The notes: generated from the letters alone by a model not told the origin. A stretch of 64,000 nt of DNA from Acinetobacter sp. TGL-Y2 (GCF_001612555.1 NZ_CP015110.1:2108001-2172000); one strand, 5' to 3'. Positions 18,136-29,038 are shown, counted from the stretch's first letter. Made by a program: numbers and translations.

Positions 18136-19167
18136 TTAACCCGCAATCGCTTCTATTAAACTTTGTTCTAATAAACCCAGTTCCTGTAACTGACCTTGCA
18201 TCGACAATGCAAGTACCGCCATACGCACGGCGATCCCATTGGTCACCTGATTCAAAATCACCGCCTGTGGACCATCTGCAATGCTTGAATCAATTTCAAC
18301 CCCACGGTTCATCGGTCCCGGATGCATCACGATACAATCAGGTTTCGCCATGGCAAGACGCTCTTGATTTAAACCATACATTTTGTAGAATTCAGCTTGA
18401 GATGCCAGTGCGGGCGAATCAATACGCTCATTTTGAATACGTAAGGTAATGATCACATCACAGCCTTTAATCCCTGCTTGCATATCATTAAACAGACGCA
18501 CATCTTCGCCATATTCAGCGAAGCCATAAGGCAGCAAGGTGTTTGGCGCAATCACACGTATGTCTTTGCATCCCAAGGTTTGTAGTGCAGCAACATCAGA
18601 ACGGGCTACACGTGAATGCTTGATATCTCCAATGATGGCAATACTCATGTCTTCAAATTTCTTGTTGGTCTCACGGCGAATGGTGAGCATATCAAGCATC
18701 GCTTGCGTCGGATGTGCATGACGCCCATCACCTGCATTGATAATCGCGACATTTGGACAAACCGTTTGTGCAATAAAATGTGCAGCACCTGAAGATGAGT
18801 GTCGAACAACGAATATGTCCGCCGCCATAGCTTCTAAATTCCACAAAGTATCTCTTAAGGTTTCGCCTTTTGAAGTACTTGAGCGTGCGATATCAATATT
18901 AAGGACATTTGCAGAAAGACGCTTCGCCGCTGCTTCAAAAGTGGTACGGGTACGGGTTGAGTTTTCAAAGAAGAGATTCATCACCGTACGACCTTCAAGT
19001 AACGGCGTCGTGATCAGTTGGTTTTGATCGTTAAAAAATGAGTTGGCTGTATCTAATATTTTTGTCAGCGTTTCTTTGGAGAGACCTTCAATGGTCAGAA
19101 AATGTTTTAAGTTACCATCTCGATTGAGTTGAATCTGGCTCGGGGTGTGCAATGCCGCCAAGTGCAT
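18136..19167 (-). CDS. pyrB: Aspartate carbamoyltransferase catalytic chain
   Basis: A 343-residue enzyme that makes carbamoyl-aspartate in de novo pyrimidine synthesis. The carbamoyl-phosphate loop STRTR (residues 70-74), the [12 protein letters not shown] block and the PGPMNRG loop are intact. It has an N-terminal extension of about 20 residues relative to the E. coli chain, as in the pseudomonad class that pairs with inactive PyrC'. No regulatory pyrI is nearby, which fits that class. The operon is pyrB-pyrC'. Confidence 0.96.
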   Translation of the reverse strand: MHLAALHTPSQIQLNRDGNLKHFLTIEGLSKETLTKILDTANSFFNDQNQLITTPLLEGRTVMNLFFENSTRTRTTFEAAAKRLSANVLNIDIARSSTSKGETLRDTLWNLEAMAADIFVVRHSSSGAAHFIAQTVCPNVAIINAGDGRHAHPTQAMLDMLTIRRETNKKFEDMSIAIIGDIKHSRVARSDVAALQTLGCKDIRVIAPNTLLPYGFAEYGEDVRLFNDMQAGIKGCDVIITLRIQNERIDSPALASQAEFYKMYGLNQERLAMAKPDCIVMHPGPMNRGVEIDSSIADGPQAVILNQVTNGIAVRMAVLALSMQGQLQELGLLEQSLIEAIAG

Positions 19168-19309
19168 GAGAGATTCCTTATACGTTAAGTCAACGTATTA
19201 TACAGAGATTCATTGCTATTGGCAGTCTTCAACTTCATTGATTGATCTAATATCAGTCACATTCAAACCTTTATTGTATTTAATTATTATTAATTTTCAA
19301 ATACTTAAA

Positions 19310-19501
19310 TTAAACAAATTTCATTAATCTATTCAGTGACGCTTTATCCCTTGATACAGCCGCTGTACGATCATGGTTCCATAGCGCATTTAAGGGCACA
19401 TCTGTCATTGTATGATGCAGATTATTTGCAAATGAAAAGCTTGGCATCGTACTCATGATGAGAATAATGAATAGTCTTTTTAAATACTGAAGTGAAATCA
19501 T
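19310..19501 (-). CDS. Small exported protein of unknown function
   Basis: A 63-residue frame with a convincing signal peptide: a basic start, a hydrophobic core (LFIILIM) and a likely cleavage after SFA-N near residue 26. An AGGT site lies six bases before the ATG. The mature part would be only about 37 residues, polar, ending at a TAA. I recognise no family and there are no paralogues in the window. It may be a real small secreted peptide or a chance frame. Confidence 0.4.
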   Translation of the reverse strand: MISLQYLKRLFIILIMSTMPSFSFANNLHHTMTDVPLNALWNHDRTAAVSRDKASLNRLMKFV

Positions 19502-19657
19502 CTAATTACCTATTTGCCTATTGTGCTATTGCTTTTGTTCTTCTGATATTTAATGTGATTCATCTAAGGACGTCTGCTCAGTGTTTTACGTTATCTCATA
19601 AAAAATTCTATGATTTGAGCTTATTGAGTAAATATTGATTTTTACTCTACATAATCA

Positions 19658-20268
19658 CTAAGCATAAAAATGCGACCAACTCATCTGTAGTGCAATGAGC
19701 ATTAACAACATTCCCATAACGATATTAAACACTCGCATACGAGTGCCGTGATTTAAAAACACCGCTAACTTTTGACCTGCATAGCCCCAAATCAATAAGG
19801 ATAAATAGCAAACCACAAAGTAAATGAGAATAAACAAAACAAATAAAATACGTTATGTGATGCTGAAAATAAAGCAGTACCAGAGACTGCTGCAATCCAT
19901 GCTTTAGGATTCAACCATTGCAACAAAGCACCTTGCATAAATGTTGGGGCTTTGGGTAATGTAAGCTGATCCGTCTGAATTGATTCCCCTTTGGCTCGGG
20001 CAATATTCCAGCCCATCCCGACCAATAAAGCTGTACCCAGGACAGTGATTAGATTCAGTAAAATCGGATAGAGTGAAATAACTTGGTATAAACCAAAACA
20101 GACTGCTGCCAATAATGCAGTAAAGCCAATCGTGGCACCTGAAATAAATGCAAAAGTCTGCTTCAGACCATAATTCATACTACTGCTCAGAATCGTAATA
20201 TTCACAGGTCCAGGCGATATAGACATGGATAAAGAAAAAGTGAACATTGAAAAAATTAAACTGAACAT
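19658..20268 (-). pseudogene. LysE/RhtB-family amino-acid exporter, frameshifted
   Basis: The N-terminal ~145 residues (start at 20268) match LysE-type exporters: SPGPVN near 19-24, then a multi-helix core up to LNPKAWIAAVSGT. The frame then drifts and stops at 19792. The remaining C-terminal part, including CYLSLLIWGYAGQKL and the last helix, is intact in the next frame and ends at a TAG at 19658. Inserting one base in the A4 run at 19845-19848 restores a continuous protein of about 202 residues, the normal length. It may be a true loss-of-function, a phase-variable tract (though short), or a base-calling error. Confidence 0.8.
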
Positions 20269-20736
20269 CGTTATAGCCTCGAATATTGTTATATCTTTGA
20301 ATCATTATTTTTCTTAAATAGTGACCTATTGTATTTTTTCAAGGATATAACAATGTGAAAGCTATATAGCTCAGCATCATGCGTTGCTAAGGGCAAAACT
20401 AATCACACATCCAATATAGGTCATGATTCTCTGTTAAAAATACATGACATCAATCACACGACTTGTCACACGATATAATCGTGCATATAAAAGCGTAGTA
20501 GTAGAAAATTTATCATTTGACTGTTGGATAGTCACATTTCCCCACATATTATTTCCACCCCATTGTTTTGATTCAATAAAAAAACCAACCTGTTTCCGCA
20601 ATATTCGTAATATTTAGCATCAACAATTGAATGAAGAATAAATAATGATACTTTAAGGGTCGCATTGTTCTAATTTCAAAAGCTTTGATCGTTAAAATAC
20701 GTTAAAATACGCGATTGCTAAAATTGTCTTTGGAAA
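20269..20736. other. Intergenic region upstream of rlmKL
   Basis: 468 bases between the divergent lysE pseudogene and rlmKL. It contains a direct duplication GTTAAAATAC (20691-20710), giving two overlapping -10-like hexamers close to the rlmKL start, and an isolated palindrome CACGATATAATCGTG at 20469-20483. No coding frame. Confidence 0.5.
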
Positions 20737-22947
20737 ATGTTCATGAATTCGAAACCACGTCTTTCTACATATTGGGTCACCTGTGCAGATGGGCTTGAAA
20801 CCTTACTTCAAGAAGAAGTTGAAGCTTTAGGTGTTCAAAACATCGAACGGTTCCCTGGACGTTTAGTTTTCAAAGGCACACTCGAAAATGCGTACCGCGT
20901 TTGTATGTGGTCACGTTTAGCTTCTCGCGTTCTCACCCCTATTCATACCCATGAAATTGAGTTCAGTCATGACGCACGTGACGTCGCTGAAGAATTGTAT
21001 GAAGGTGCAAATAGCTTTGACTGGTCATTAATTTTTGCGCCTCAAAGTACCTTTGCTGTTCGTCTTCATATTGAACGTGAAATTAAAGTCAATAGTTTGT
21101 TTGCTACCCTTCGCGTGAAAGATGGTGTGGTCGACTCATTCATGGAAGCTGTAGGTAAACGCCCAAGCATCGATATTAAACAACCTGAAATCACGCTCTA
21201 TGTGCTTGCAGGTAAAACAGAACATACCTACTGCCTAGATTTGTCTGGTGATTCTTTACATAAACGTGGCTATCGTCACTATATGACTGATGCACCGATC
21301 AAAGAGAACTTGGCAGCAGCGATTTTGCGCCGTATAAAATTACAAGACGCTCGCCCAGATATTATTCTTGATCCAATGTGTGGTTCAGGCACATTCATCA
21401 TTGAATCTCTCATGATGCTGACCGATCGTGCGCCAGGTTTGGTGCGTCGTTTCGGTTTCAATGGTTGGAATGGTCATGACCATGAACTTTGGATGGCGAT
21501 TAAAGGTGAAGCAGCTGAACGTCATAAAGTAGCGCTCGAGCAACCTCTTCCACGATTCTATGCTTATGATGCAGATTGGGAAGCGGTTAAAGCCACCAAA
21601 GAGAATATTAAAGCGGCTGGATTTAGCAGTATTTTAGATCAAATTCAGATTGAAGAACGTACCCTTGCAGATTGGCCAGATTTTCAAGCGGAAGGTAAAA
21701 CTGCGATTGTGGTGACCAATCCTCCCTATGGCGAGCGTTTAGGTGACAAAGTTTCTAGTCGTGCATTTTATTTAGGTTTATCAGGTTTGCTGCAAAAGCA
21801 TTTCCCGAATCAAACTGCAGCCGTTATTGCCGCTCAAATTGAACAGGCCGATGTACTTGCGATTTTAGAGCCGCAAACCTTACGTTTGATGAATGGTAAA
21901 TTGCCAATTTACATCCGCTCAGGTGAGATTAAAGCGGCGCCTGTATCGAAACCTTTCTTGGCAGATTGGCAGCCACAACAATTTGAAAAAATTGAAGGTG
22001 CTGAAGACTTTACCAATCGTTTGCAAAAAAACATGCAAAACTTGAAAAAGTGGGCCGTTAAAGAAAATATTTACTGCTTACGTGTTTATGATGCTGACTT
22101 GCCTGACTTTAATGTGGCTGTAGACTTATATGGCGATCGTTTACACGTTCAAGAATATGCGCCGCCTAAAATCATTGATCCTGAAAAAGCCAAAAAACGT
22201 TTTAACTTGGCCTTGCAAGCGATCCGTTCTGTGACAGGTTTGGGTCGTGATGCAATCTTTATTAAGACTCGTGCGCGTCAAGAAGGTAAAACCCAGTACA
22301 CCAAGCAAAGTACGGCGTCTAAACGTTTTATCGTGCAAGAAGGCAAAGCCAAAATTTTGGTGAACTTAACAGATTACCTAGACACAGGCTTGTTCTTAGA
22401 TCACCGTCAAATGCGTCTACGTATTGCAGCTGAGGCCAAAGGTAAGCATTTCTTAAACTTGTATAGCTACACGTCTACGGCAAGCCTACATGCTGCTTTA
22501 GGTGGCGCGGCAAGTACCACCAGTGTGGATTTATCCAATACTTACCTGAACTGGTCAAAAGAAAACTATGTGTTGAACGGCTTGACCGTCGATCATCCAG
22601 ATCAGCAGCATCAATTCTTCTCAAGTGACTGTTTCGAATGGTTAAAAGAAGGTCATGAGCAATATGACTTGATTTTTATCGATCCACCAACATTCTCAAA
22701 TTCTAAAAAATTCCATGGTACTTTTGATATTCAACGTGACCATTTGTCTTTGCTTAAACGTGCAATGAACCGTTTGACCACGGGTGGTACGCTGTACTTC
22801 TCGAATAACTACCGTGGGTTTGAATTGGACGATGAAATTAAAGCCTTTTATGACATTGAAGAATTGACCAGTGAAACCATTGGACCTGACTTTAAGCGTA
22901 ATACACGAATTCACCGTTCTTGGAAAATTAAGCATCTAGAGGCTTAA
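20737..22947 (+). CDS. rlmL: Bifunctional 23S rRNA methyltransferase RlmKL
   Basis: A 736-residue fusion of two SAM methyltransferases. The N-terminal half has a THUMP domain (about 50-160) and the RlmL module (m2G2445) with DPMCGSGTF and the NPPYGERLG catalytic motif. The C-terminal half is the RlmK module (m7G2069) with LNLYSYTSTASLHAALGGA and a FIDPPTFSNSKK motif. Length is close to E. coli RlmL (702). Two ATGs, at 20737 and 20743, are both possible; a TTTGGA site sits four and ten bases upstream. Modifies 23S rRNA during ribosome assembly. Closed by a strong terminator. Confidence 0.96.
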   Translation: MFMNSKPRLSTYWVTCADGLETLLQEEVEALGVQNIERFPGRLVFKGTLENAYRVCMWSRLASRVLTPIHTHEIEFSHDARDVAEELYEGANSFDWSLIFAPQSTFAVRLHIEREIKVNSLFATLRVKDGVVDSFMEAVGKRPSIDIKQPEITLYVLAGKTEHTYCLDLSGDSLHKRGYRHYMTDAPIKENLAAAILRRIKLQDARPDIILDPMCGSGTFIIESLMMLTDRAPGLVRRFGFNGWNGHDHELWMAIKGEAAERHKVALEQPLPRFYAYDADWEAVKATKENIKAAGFSSILDQIQIEERTLADWPDFQAEGKTAIVVTNPPYGERLGDKVSSRAFYLGLSGLLQKHFPNQTAAVIAAQIEQADVLAILEPQTLRLMNGKLPIYIRSGEIKAAPVSKPFLADWQPQQFEKIEGAEDFTNRLQKNMQNLKKWAVKENIYCLRVYDADLPDFNVAVDLYGDRLHVQEYAPPKIIDPEKAKKRFNLALQAIRSVTGLGRDAIFIKTRARQEGKTQYTKQSTASKRFIVQEGKAKILVNLTDYLDTGLFLDHRQMRLRIAAEAKGKHFLNLYSYTSTASLHAALGGAASTTSVDLSNTYLNWSKENYVLNGLTVDHPDQQHQFFSSDCFEWLKEGHEQYDLIFIDPPTFSNSKKFHGTFDIQRDHLSLLKRAMNRLTTGGTLYFSNNYRGFELDDEIKAFYDIEELTSETIGPDFKRNTRIHRSWKIKHLEA

Positions 22948-22968
22948 TTTAAAAATTTCAAAGCAATA

Positions 22969-23003
22969 ATAAAAGACGCTCGTTAAAAATGAGCGTCTTT
23001 TAG
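22969..23003. terminator. Bidirectional terminator after rlmKL
   Basis: AAAAGACGCTC GTTAAAAAT GAGCGTCTTTT, an 11-bp stem between convergent genes. Confidence 0.88.
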
Positions 23004-23028
23004 CATGTGCAGTGTGGATGTCTTTCAT

Positions 23029-23457
23029 TTATTTGATATGGCTTCCGATCTGCACATTTTTATTGCTATATTCTAAGGTATAGCTCACATTTGAAGGCTT
23101 CGCGGGCACATATTCATGCTTTTCAACACGCATCAGTGTCTCTGGATCTGTCTTTCTTTTAATTTCATAGTCCGATGCGGCATTCGCTTCGAGTAACTCT
23201 TTTTTAATCTGTTTGGCATTCACTTGAGCTAATTTTTGCTGTGCTTGATGTTGCTGCTCTAGATTAAGCTCTAGTCCACTTTTAACTTGGCTAATCACCT
23301 CTGGTGTGACTTTTTGCAACCGATCAGTTTGTTCGGATAAAGTAGCGTCATCAAGGCTTTGATTGGCATAAGAAAATCTATTGATCAGCATAAGAACAGA
23401 CAGCATTATAAGACTTTTGCAATGTTTTTTTCTTGTTAATGGTTGTTTATCATCCAT
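23029..23457 (-). CDS. Exported protein of unknown function
   Basis: A 142-residue protein. A basic stretch (LTRKKHCK) is followed by a hydrophobic segment (SLIMLSVLMLI) and a plausible cleavage site after YAN, so it is predicted to be exported. The rest is a charged, Gln- and Lys-rich helix (about 45-95, coiled-coil-like) and a C-terminal beta-like segment. No family recognised. The ATG at 23457 is preceded by a GAGG site; the frame's upstream GTG is inside that site. Located between rlmKL and clpB on the clpB strand, 217 bases downstream of clpB's stop and beyond its terminator. Confidence 0.65.
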   Translation of the reverse strand: MDDKQPLTRKKHCKSLIMLSVLMLINRFSYANQSLDDATLSEQTDRLQKVTPEVISQVKSGLELNLEQQHQAQQKLAQVNAKQIKKELLEANAASDYEIKRKTDPETLMRVEKHEYVPAKPSNVSYTLEYSNKNVQIGSHIK

Positions 23458-23638
23458 GAGCAACACCTCAGTTTCTTTTAATGATGTCTAAAAATTAGCA
23501 AGTCACGTGATGAAGTTCAATCAGATAAATCACTTTCAGATAATAGGTCAACCCAACCTCATTTTTTTTTGGATATTTTATTCAATGCTTTCACTTTATT
23601 TAGCTTAGCCGCTGTCATTTTTACAGGTGTGCTACATG

Positions 23639-23662
23639 AAAAAACCCAGCCGAAGCTGGGTC
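23639..23662 (-). terminator. clpB terminator
   Basis: ACCCAGC TTCG GCTGGGT with a UUCG tetraloop, then TTTTTTC on the minus strand. Confidence 0.88.
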
Positions 23663-23683
23663 TTATCTCAGTAGGCTGCTGAA

Positions 23684-26263
23684 TTAACTCAATTTCACTT
23701 TTTCAAAGCTGAGTTTTCCATCTCGGCTATCGACCACAATGGTATCGCCAGGCACGAAATCTCCTGCCAATATTTTTTGCGCCAAGCTGTTTTCAACTTG
23801 CTGCTGAATAGCGCGTTTCAAAGGACGCGCTCCATAGACAGGATCAAATCCAGCATCAATCAATTGGTCAAACGCGCCATCTTCTACCCTTAAACCAAGC
23901 TCACGCTCTGCCAAACGCTCACGTAGACGGTCCAATTGAATATCCGCAATACCGCGAATTTGAACTTTCTTAAGAGAATGGAACACCACCAGTTCATCAA
24001 TACGGTTAATAAACTCTGGACGGAAATGTTCAGATACAGCATTCATCACCACAGCGCGTACATCTGCCTCACTTGCTGTATCACCCAGTTCACGCACATC
24101 GTTTGAACCCAAGTTTGAGGTCATTACAATCACGGTATTCTTAAAGTCAATGGTACGACCTTGTGAATCAGTCAGACGACCATCATCTAACACTTGCAGC
24201 AAAATGTTAAACACATCTGGATGCGCTTTTTCCACTTCGTCAAATAGCACCACACTATACGGCTTACGGCGTACAGCTTCTGTTAGCACCCCGCCTTCTT
24301 CGTAGCCCACATAGCCTGGAGGTGCACCCACCAAACGGCTGACTGAGTGCTTTTCCATAAATTCGGACATATCTATTCGAATCATGGCATCATCACTATC
24401 AAACAAAAAGTTCGCCAATGCTTTGGTCAGCTCGGTTTTACCTACCCCTGTAGGACCCAAGAATAAGAACGAACCACTTGGACGGTTGGGATCAGACAAC
24501 CCTGCACGTGAACGGCGTACCGCATTGGACACGGCAATAACCGCTTCATCTTGCCCTACAACTCGGTTATGCAAGAACGACTCCATTTGAAGCAGCTTCT
24601 CACGCTCACCTTGTAGCATTTTCGACACAGGAATACCTGTCGATGCACTGACCACTTCAGCGATTTCATTTTCTGTGACTTTGGTTCGAATCAATTTTGG
24701 CTCTTCATTGACTTCAAGTACTTCTTCTTCGCTCAAGCGTTTTTGCAATTCTGGAATCACGCCATATTGCAAACGACTGGCTTCAGCCAAATCGCCTTCA
24801 CGCTGGGCTTTTTCAAAGGCAGTACGTGCTTTATCCAGTTCCACTTGCGCTTGATTGGTACCTTCAACTAAGGTCTTTTCTGCGCGCCAAACTTCTTCTA
24901 GATCATTATATTCTTTTTGAACCTCTGCAATTTGACCTTCCAAATGCGTTACTTCAGCTTTGCTGACTGAATCGGCATCTTTTTTCACAGCTTCAAGTTG
25001 CATTTTAAGTTGAATCAAACGGCGATCTAAACGGTCCAGTGGCTCAGGTTTTGAGTCAATTTCCATTTTGATGCGTGATGCTGCTTCATCAATTAAATCA
25101 ATGGCTTTATCGGGTAACTGACGGTCTGTAATATAACGATGTGACATTTTCGCAGCAGCAATAATTGCAGAATCCAAGATTTGAACACCATGATGGGTCG
25201 CGTACTTCTCTTTTAAACCCCGTAAAATGGCAATGGTATCTTCCACACTTGGCTCATCGACCAAGATTTTTTGGAAACGGCGCTCCAGTGCTGCATCTTT
25301 TTCAATGAACTGACGATACTCATCTAAAGTCGTTGCACCCACACAGCGTAACTCACCGCGAGCAAGTGCAGGTTTGAGCATATTTCCGGCATCCATTGCG
25401 CCATCACCCTTGCCTGCACCGACAAGCGTATGAAGCTCATCAATAAACAGGATGATTTCACCATCGTATTTTGCCAAATCTTTGAGTACTGCTTTTAAGC
25501 GCTCTTCAAACTCGCCACGATACTTAGCCCCTGCAAGCAAAGAACCCAGATCAAGGGACAACACACGTTTGCCTTTTAAGCTTTCAGGCACTTCACCATT
25601 GACAATACGCTGTGCCAAGCCCTCAACAATCGCTGTTTTACCCACCCCTGGCTCACCAATCAAGACGGGGTTATTTTTAGTACGGCGTGACAGCACTTGA
25701 ATGGTACGGCGAATTTCTTCATCGCGACCAATCACAGGGTCAAGTTTGCCGTCAGCAGCCCGTGCGGTTAAATCCAAAGTATATTTATCGAGTGAATCTC
25801 GTTGATCTTCATGATTATTTGCCATGACTTGTTCACCACCTCGAATATTTTCGATTGCTTTACGCAGTTTGTCCGTTGTCACGCCTACTGCATTGAGTAA
25901 TGTTTTGGTTGCACCAGTTTCAGCCAGCGCCAAGATGACCCAATCGGTCGATAAAAATTCATCTCCAGCCTTTTGCGCATAACTGTCAGCCAAATTTAAA
26001 GCACGCACTGCTTCAGGATTTAAATTAATGTCACCTGTCGGGTTGCTCAGCATTGCCGCATGATCTAAACCATGCTGTAACTTGGTTTTTAAATCAGGTA
26101 AATGTGCACCTGCTTGTTGCAGCAAACTTAAATTTGAGGGCTCTTTCAATAATGCCGATAAAATATGAATCCCTTCAATGGCGGTATGATCTTTGCCCAT
26201 CGCTAAGGATTGGGCATCTGAAAGTGCTTGCTGTAGGCGGTTGGTAAATTTCTCGAATCGCAT
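23684..26263 (-). CDS. clpB: ATP-dependent disaggregase ClpB
   Basis: An 859-residue Hsp100 chaperone that pulls polypeptides out of aggregates together with DnaK. In order: N-terminal substrate domain, first AAA+ module with GEPGVGKT, the long coiled-coil middle domain (about 400-525), second AAA+ module with GPTGVGKT, and the [11 protein letters not shown] sensor region. All Walker A and B motifs are intact and length is typical. The start is the ATG at 26263: a GAGGA site precedes it, and the GTG five codons further up overlaps that site. A sigma-32-type promoter lies just upstream, so it should be induced by heat via rpoH. Confidence 0.97.
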   Translation of the reverse strand: MRFEKFTNRLQQALSDAQSLAMGKDHTAIEGIHILSALLKEPSNLSLLQQAGAHLPDLKTKLQHGLDHAAMLSNPTGDINLNPEAVRALNLADSYAQKAGDEFLSTDWVILALAETGATKTLLNAVGVTTDKLRKAIENIRGGEQVMANNHEDQRDSLDKYTLDLTARAADGKLDPVIGRDEEIRRTIQVLSRRTKNNPVLIGEPGVGKTAIVEGLAQRIVNGEVPESLKGKRVLSLDLGSLLAGAKYRGEFEERLKAVLKDLAKYDGEIILFIDELHTLVGAGKGDGAMDAGNMLKPALARGELRCVGATTLDEYRQFIEKDAALERRFQKILVDEPSVEDTIAILRGLKEKYATHHGVQILDSAIIAAAKMSHRYITDRQLPDKAIDLIDEAASRIKMEIDSKPEPLDRLDRRLIQLKMQLEAVKKDADSVSKAEVTHLEGQIAEVQKEYNDLEEVWRAEKTLVEGTNQAQVELDKARTAFEKAQREGDLAEASRLQYGVIPELQKRLSEEEVLEVNEEPKLIRTKVTENEIAEVVSASTGIPVSKMLQGEREKLLQMESFLHNRVVGQDEAVIAVSNAVRRSRAGLSDPNRPSGSFLFLGPTGVGKTELTKALANFLFDSDDAMIRIDMSEFMEKHSVSRLVGAPPGYVGYEEGGVLTEAVRRKPYSVVLFDEVEKAHPDVFNILLQVLDDGRLTDSQGRTIDFKNTVIVMTSNLGSNDVRELGDTASEADVRAVVMNAVSEHFRPEFINRIDELVVFHSLKKVQIRGIADIQLDRLRERLAERELGLRVEDGAFDQLIDAGFDPVYGARPLKRAIQQQVENSLAQKILAGDFVPGDTIVVDSRDGKLSFEKVKLS

Positions 26264-26301
26264 TTTTATTTTCCTCACAACAAATTTTGTACTTGGATAA
26301 T

Positions 26302-26329
26302 AAATGGGAGCTGTTTATTTAATTTCAAG
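26302..26329 (-). promoter_or_regulatory. Sigma-32 heat-shock promoter of clpB
   Basis: On the minus strand CTTGAA, 14 bases, then TCCCATTT, against the sigma-32 consensus CTTGAA-N(13-15)-CCCCATNT. The predicted start of transcription would be about 30 bases before the clpB ATG. Confidence 0.8.
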
Positions 26330-26869
26330 AAAAATATTTAAATTATTTTTTATTTTCAAAAACTTATTAAAATGATTGGAATATATCTTAGCGTTAAGAT
26401 GTGTGCTTTGTAACGATATTTCAAGTTCTAATGCAATTAAATTTTAGAGTCATAAACCCCTTTATATAAGCTTCATTCAAAAGCTTTCATAAAGGCTCTA
26501 TACATCTGTTGTACTCAATAGAATGATATCTGAATTAAGACTGGCTCAAGAAGAAAAAATTTAAATAAAAAAGGGTTAAATGACTTACTAAAATTTAATA
26601 TTTCTTAAAGCATGATTTTATATCGTATGTATTTTGCTGTATGCAATACTTACGCATATACTGATCATGTAACAATCTTACTCGCTTCTCATTTATGCAC
26701 AAGACATGTTATTTAGGAATAAGAACTATTATTTTTCCTTTCTTGAATAATTAGGCTATAGCTCATTCACGCATTTCTAGCCACGATTAAACTCAAACCA
26801 TTTTTATCAAAAACTAGAAGAATTTATCTTTAATGCTTGATCATTCAGCCAGATGATTAAGGATAACCG
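26330..26869. other. AT-rich region between clpB promoter and epsC
   Basis: About 540 bases with no credible gene. It follows the epsC stop and precedes the clpB promoter on the minus strand. I see no clear epsC terminator, no tRNA and no repeat. Confidence 0.5.
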
Positions 26870-27775
26870 CTAAACCTGCGTCTTCGTCAGAGAACTTTGC
26901 GAAACCGCGCTATAAGGCGCAACACTTTGCGTAATCCAAACATTCCCCCCAATAATTGCACCTTCACCAATCGTAATACGTCCCAATATAGTCGCACCTG
27001 CATAAATTACCACATTGTCTTCGACAATCGGATGACGCACATATTCCTTTTGCAAACGCCCTTCACCATCAACTTCAAAACGCTTCGCGCCCAACGTGAC
27101 CGCTTGGTAGATTCGAACATTTTTTCCAATAATACAGGTTTCACCAATCACCACCCCTGTTCCATGATCAATAAAACAGCCTTGCCCAATTTGCGCGCCT
27201 GGATGAATATCAATTCCGGTGTTTGAATGGGATATTTCAGCCACAATACGTGCCAACAATAACAAATCTTTCTTGTAGAATTCATGTGCAATCCGATGAT
27301 AGATAATCGCAGCAATTCCGGGATAGCACAACAACACTTCATCTACACTCCGTGCTGCTGGATCCCCTTGATAGGCTGCAATTACGTCGGTGTCTAAAGT
27401 TTTACGAATGAAGGGAAGCTGTGCTGCAAACTCATTAACAATGCTTTCTGCTAGAGCCGATATTTCATCGCTATTTTCAGAGCTTTTACGATTTTTGGAA
27501 ACATAAGATAAATTTAATTTGACCTGTTCAAGGAGTGCATAAAGTGTTTTTTCAAGCGTATAGGCAATATAAAAGTTTTCACTTTGATGGCGTAAATCAT
27601 GAGGACCTAAGCGCATTGGAAAAAGAATACCGCAAAGATCATTCAATATTTTTTTAATCTCCGTGCGTGAAGGCAATTCACGACCACCATCATCTTTCAG
27701 GTTATTTTGCTGTAACCGCCATTCATGACGGACACTTTGAAGTTCTTCAACGATTTTTTGAATATTCCACGCCAT
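26870..27775 (-). CDS. epsC: Serine O-acetyltransferase (EpsC/CysE type)
   Basis: A 301-residue hexapeptide-repeat acetyltransferase making O-acetylserine, the carbon precursor of cysteine. The left-handed beta-helix is at the C-terminus, with DIHPGAQIGQGCFIDHGTGV and VIGETCIIGKNVRIYQAVTLGA carrying the catalytic His-Asp region. The N-terminal helical domain is longer than in E. coli CysE (273), which is the EpsC layout. The ATG at 27775 follows a GGTGA site. It is divergent from the rhodanese-encapsulin operon, and serine acetyltransferases are frequent partners of cysteine-desulfurase encapsulins, so it probably feeds cysteine to that system. A housekeeping cysE elsewhere is likely. Confidence 0.9.
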   Translation of the reverse strand: MAWNIQKIVEELQSVRHEWRLQQNNLKDDGGRELPSRTEIKKILNDLCGILFPMRLGPHDLRHQSENFYIAYTLEKTLYALLEQVKLNLSYVSKNRKSSENSDEISALAESIVNEFAAQLPFIRKTLDTDVIAAYQGDPAARSVDEVLLCYPGIAAIIYHRIAHEFYKKDLLLLARIVAEISHSNTGIDIHPGAQIGQGCFIDHGTGVVIGETCIIGKNVRIYQAVTLGAKRFEVDGEGRLQKEYVRHPIVEDNVVIYAGATILGRITIGEGAIIGGNVWITQSVAPYSAVSQSSLTKTQV

Positions 27776-28299
27776 TCGATTCACCACAAATTTATAGTTA
27801 TAAAACACATTCTATATTTTGAATGATTTACACAATTTGAATGTAAACCATTCCTTTGATTATCTAAATTGCTTATTTTAATCGTTTTTAATTAAAAATT
27901 CCCCTCATCATTTTCTACTTTTCACTTCTTATTTATGCGTATTCAACGCATTACCCAATTTAGTTCTTCCTTTTCTTGTATCAACATATTCTTGTATCAA
28001 TAGAGTTATTCAAAATCCTTTGTGAATATTATTTGATTATGTCTGAATCAGATAAACAAAATACCCATATGGATATCTGTTTTTTGACTATGAATCTATT
28101 TTCAAATTTAGAATATATAAGTGAATTTTTATTAATTTGAAGAATAAAGATTAAATGTATATTAATAAAACTGAATATATATAGTGATTTTTTAAATCAT
28201 CTATTTTAAGTGATGCATTGAGAACTGAGTCATTTAAAGACTCACTTATCTAAAGTCCATTTAAAATATTGAAATCTAATCAAGATTTAAGGCAAGATT
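27776..28299. other. Divergent control region between epsC and the rhodanese-encapsulin operon
   Basis: 524 very AT-rich bases with no coding frame. Notable: a tandem direct repeat TTCTTGTATCAA with 16-base period (27973-28000), a near-perfect palindrome ATACCCATATGGATAT (28061-28076), and an inverted repeat TGAGTC-N7-GACTCA (28226-28244) 56 bases before the rhodanese start. These are candidate operators; none matches a site I can name. Confidence 0.55.
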
Positions 28300-28782
28300 A
28301 TGAATAGTTTCGTCCAACAAGCTCAAATTAGTGCTGAACAAGTCCATGAAATTTTAGTCCAAGCAAAAAAGCTTGCTGAAGATCATTATTTGGAGTTTAC
28401 AGGTACAGTGACACCACACAATGCTTGGCTACTCTTTCAGACTGAACAAGCTGTGATTGTTGATGTTAGAACATTGGAAGAGCGTAAGTTTGTCGGATTT
28501 ATTGAAAATACCATTCATATTCCTTGGGCAACTGGAACCTCTTTAAATCGTAATCCACGCTTTGCAAAAGAACTCGAAAATAAAGTTGGAAAAGATAAAG
28601 TTGTTCTTCTGCTTTGCCGTAGTGGCAAACGTTCAGCTGCTGCTGCGAATGTTGCTTTTAATGCAGGTTTCGAATCGGTTTATAACATTGATCAAGGTTT
28701 TGAAGGTGATCTAGATGAGTACAACCATCGAGGTACATTTAATGGTTGGCGTTTTCATCATCTGCCTTGGATTCAAGAATAA
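28300..28782 (+). CDS. Rhodanese-domain sulfurtransferase of the encapsulin locus
   Basis: A 160-residue single rhodanese domain with a 40-residue helical N-terminal extension. The active-site loop CRSGKRS places the persulfide cysteine at residue 106; VDVRTLEER is the conserved CH2A-like motif. Such enzymes carry or transfer persulfide sulfur. It precedes the encapsulin shell and desulfurase genes on the same strand, and rhodaneses are a known accessory in family 2A encapsulin loci. It is predicted to be cytosolic. A 256-base gap separates it from the shell gene, long enough for a second promoter. Confidence 0.88.
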   Translation: MNSFVQQAQISAEQVHEILVQAKKLAEDHYLEFTGTVTPHNAWLLFQTEQAVIVDVRTLEERKFVGFIENTIHIPWATGTSLNRNPRFAKELENKVGKDKVVLLLCRSGKRSAAAANVAFNAGFESVYNIDQGFEGDLDEYNHRGTFNGWRFHHLPWIQE

Positions 28783-29038
28783 CCACTATAAATAAAAATT
28801 TAAATGATCTTGAAAACAAAAATCATATTTTTCTTTTTTACATTTTTTAAGCCTTGGTTAGCTGAGGAGAAGATCATTATTGTTCCAATAACAGTTTAAT
28901 TTTTTTTGCAACAATAACCCAATACGGACGTTTTGATTTACAAATATTTGAACCTATATCTCAAAACATTCAGATTGAAATATTTATACCTTAATCGCTG
29001 AACAAGCGCTTAAGAAATAGTGAAAATAAAGGATTTCC

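Noticed and set aside
20469..20483. Isolated palindrome CACGATATAATCGTG
   Set aside because: Contains a -10-like TATAAT but has no -35 partner and is 250 bases from rlmKL; probably chance.
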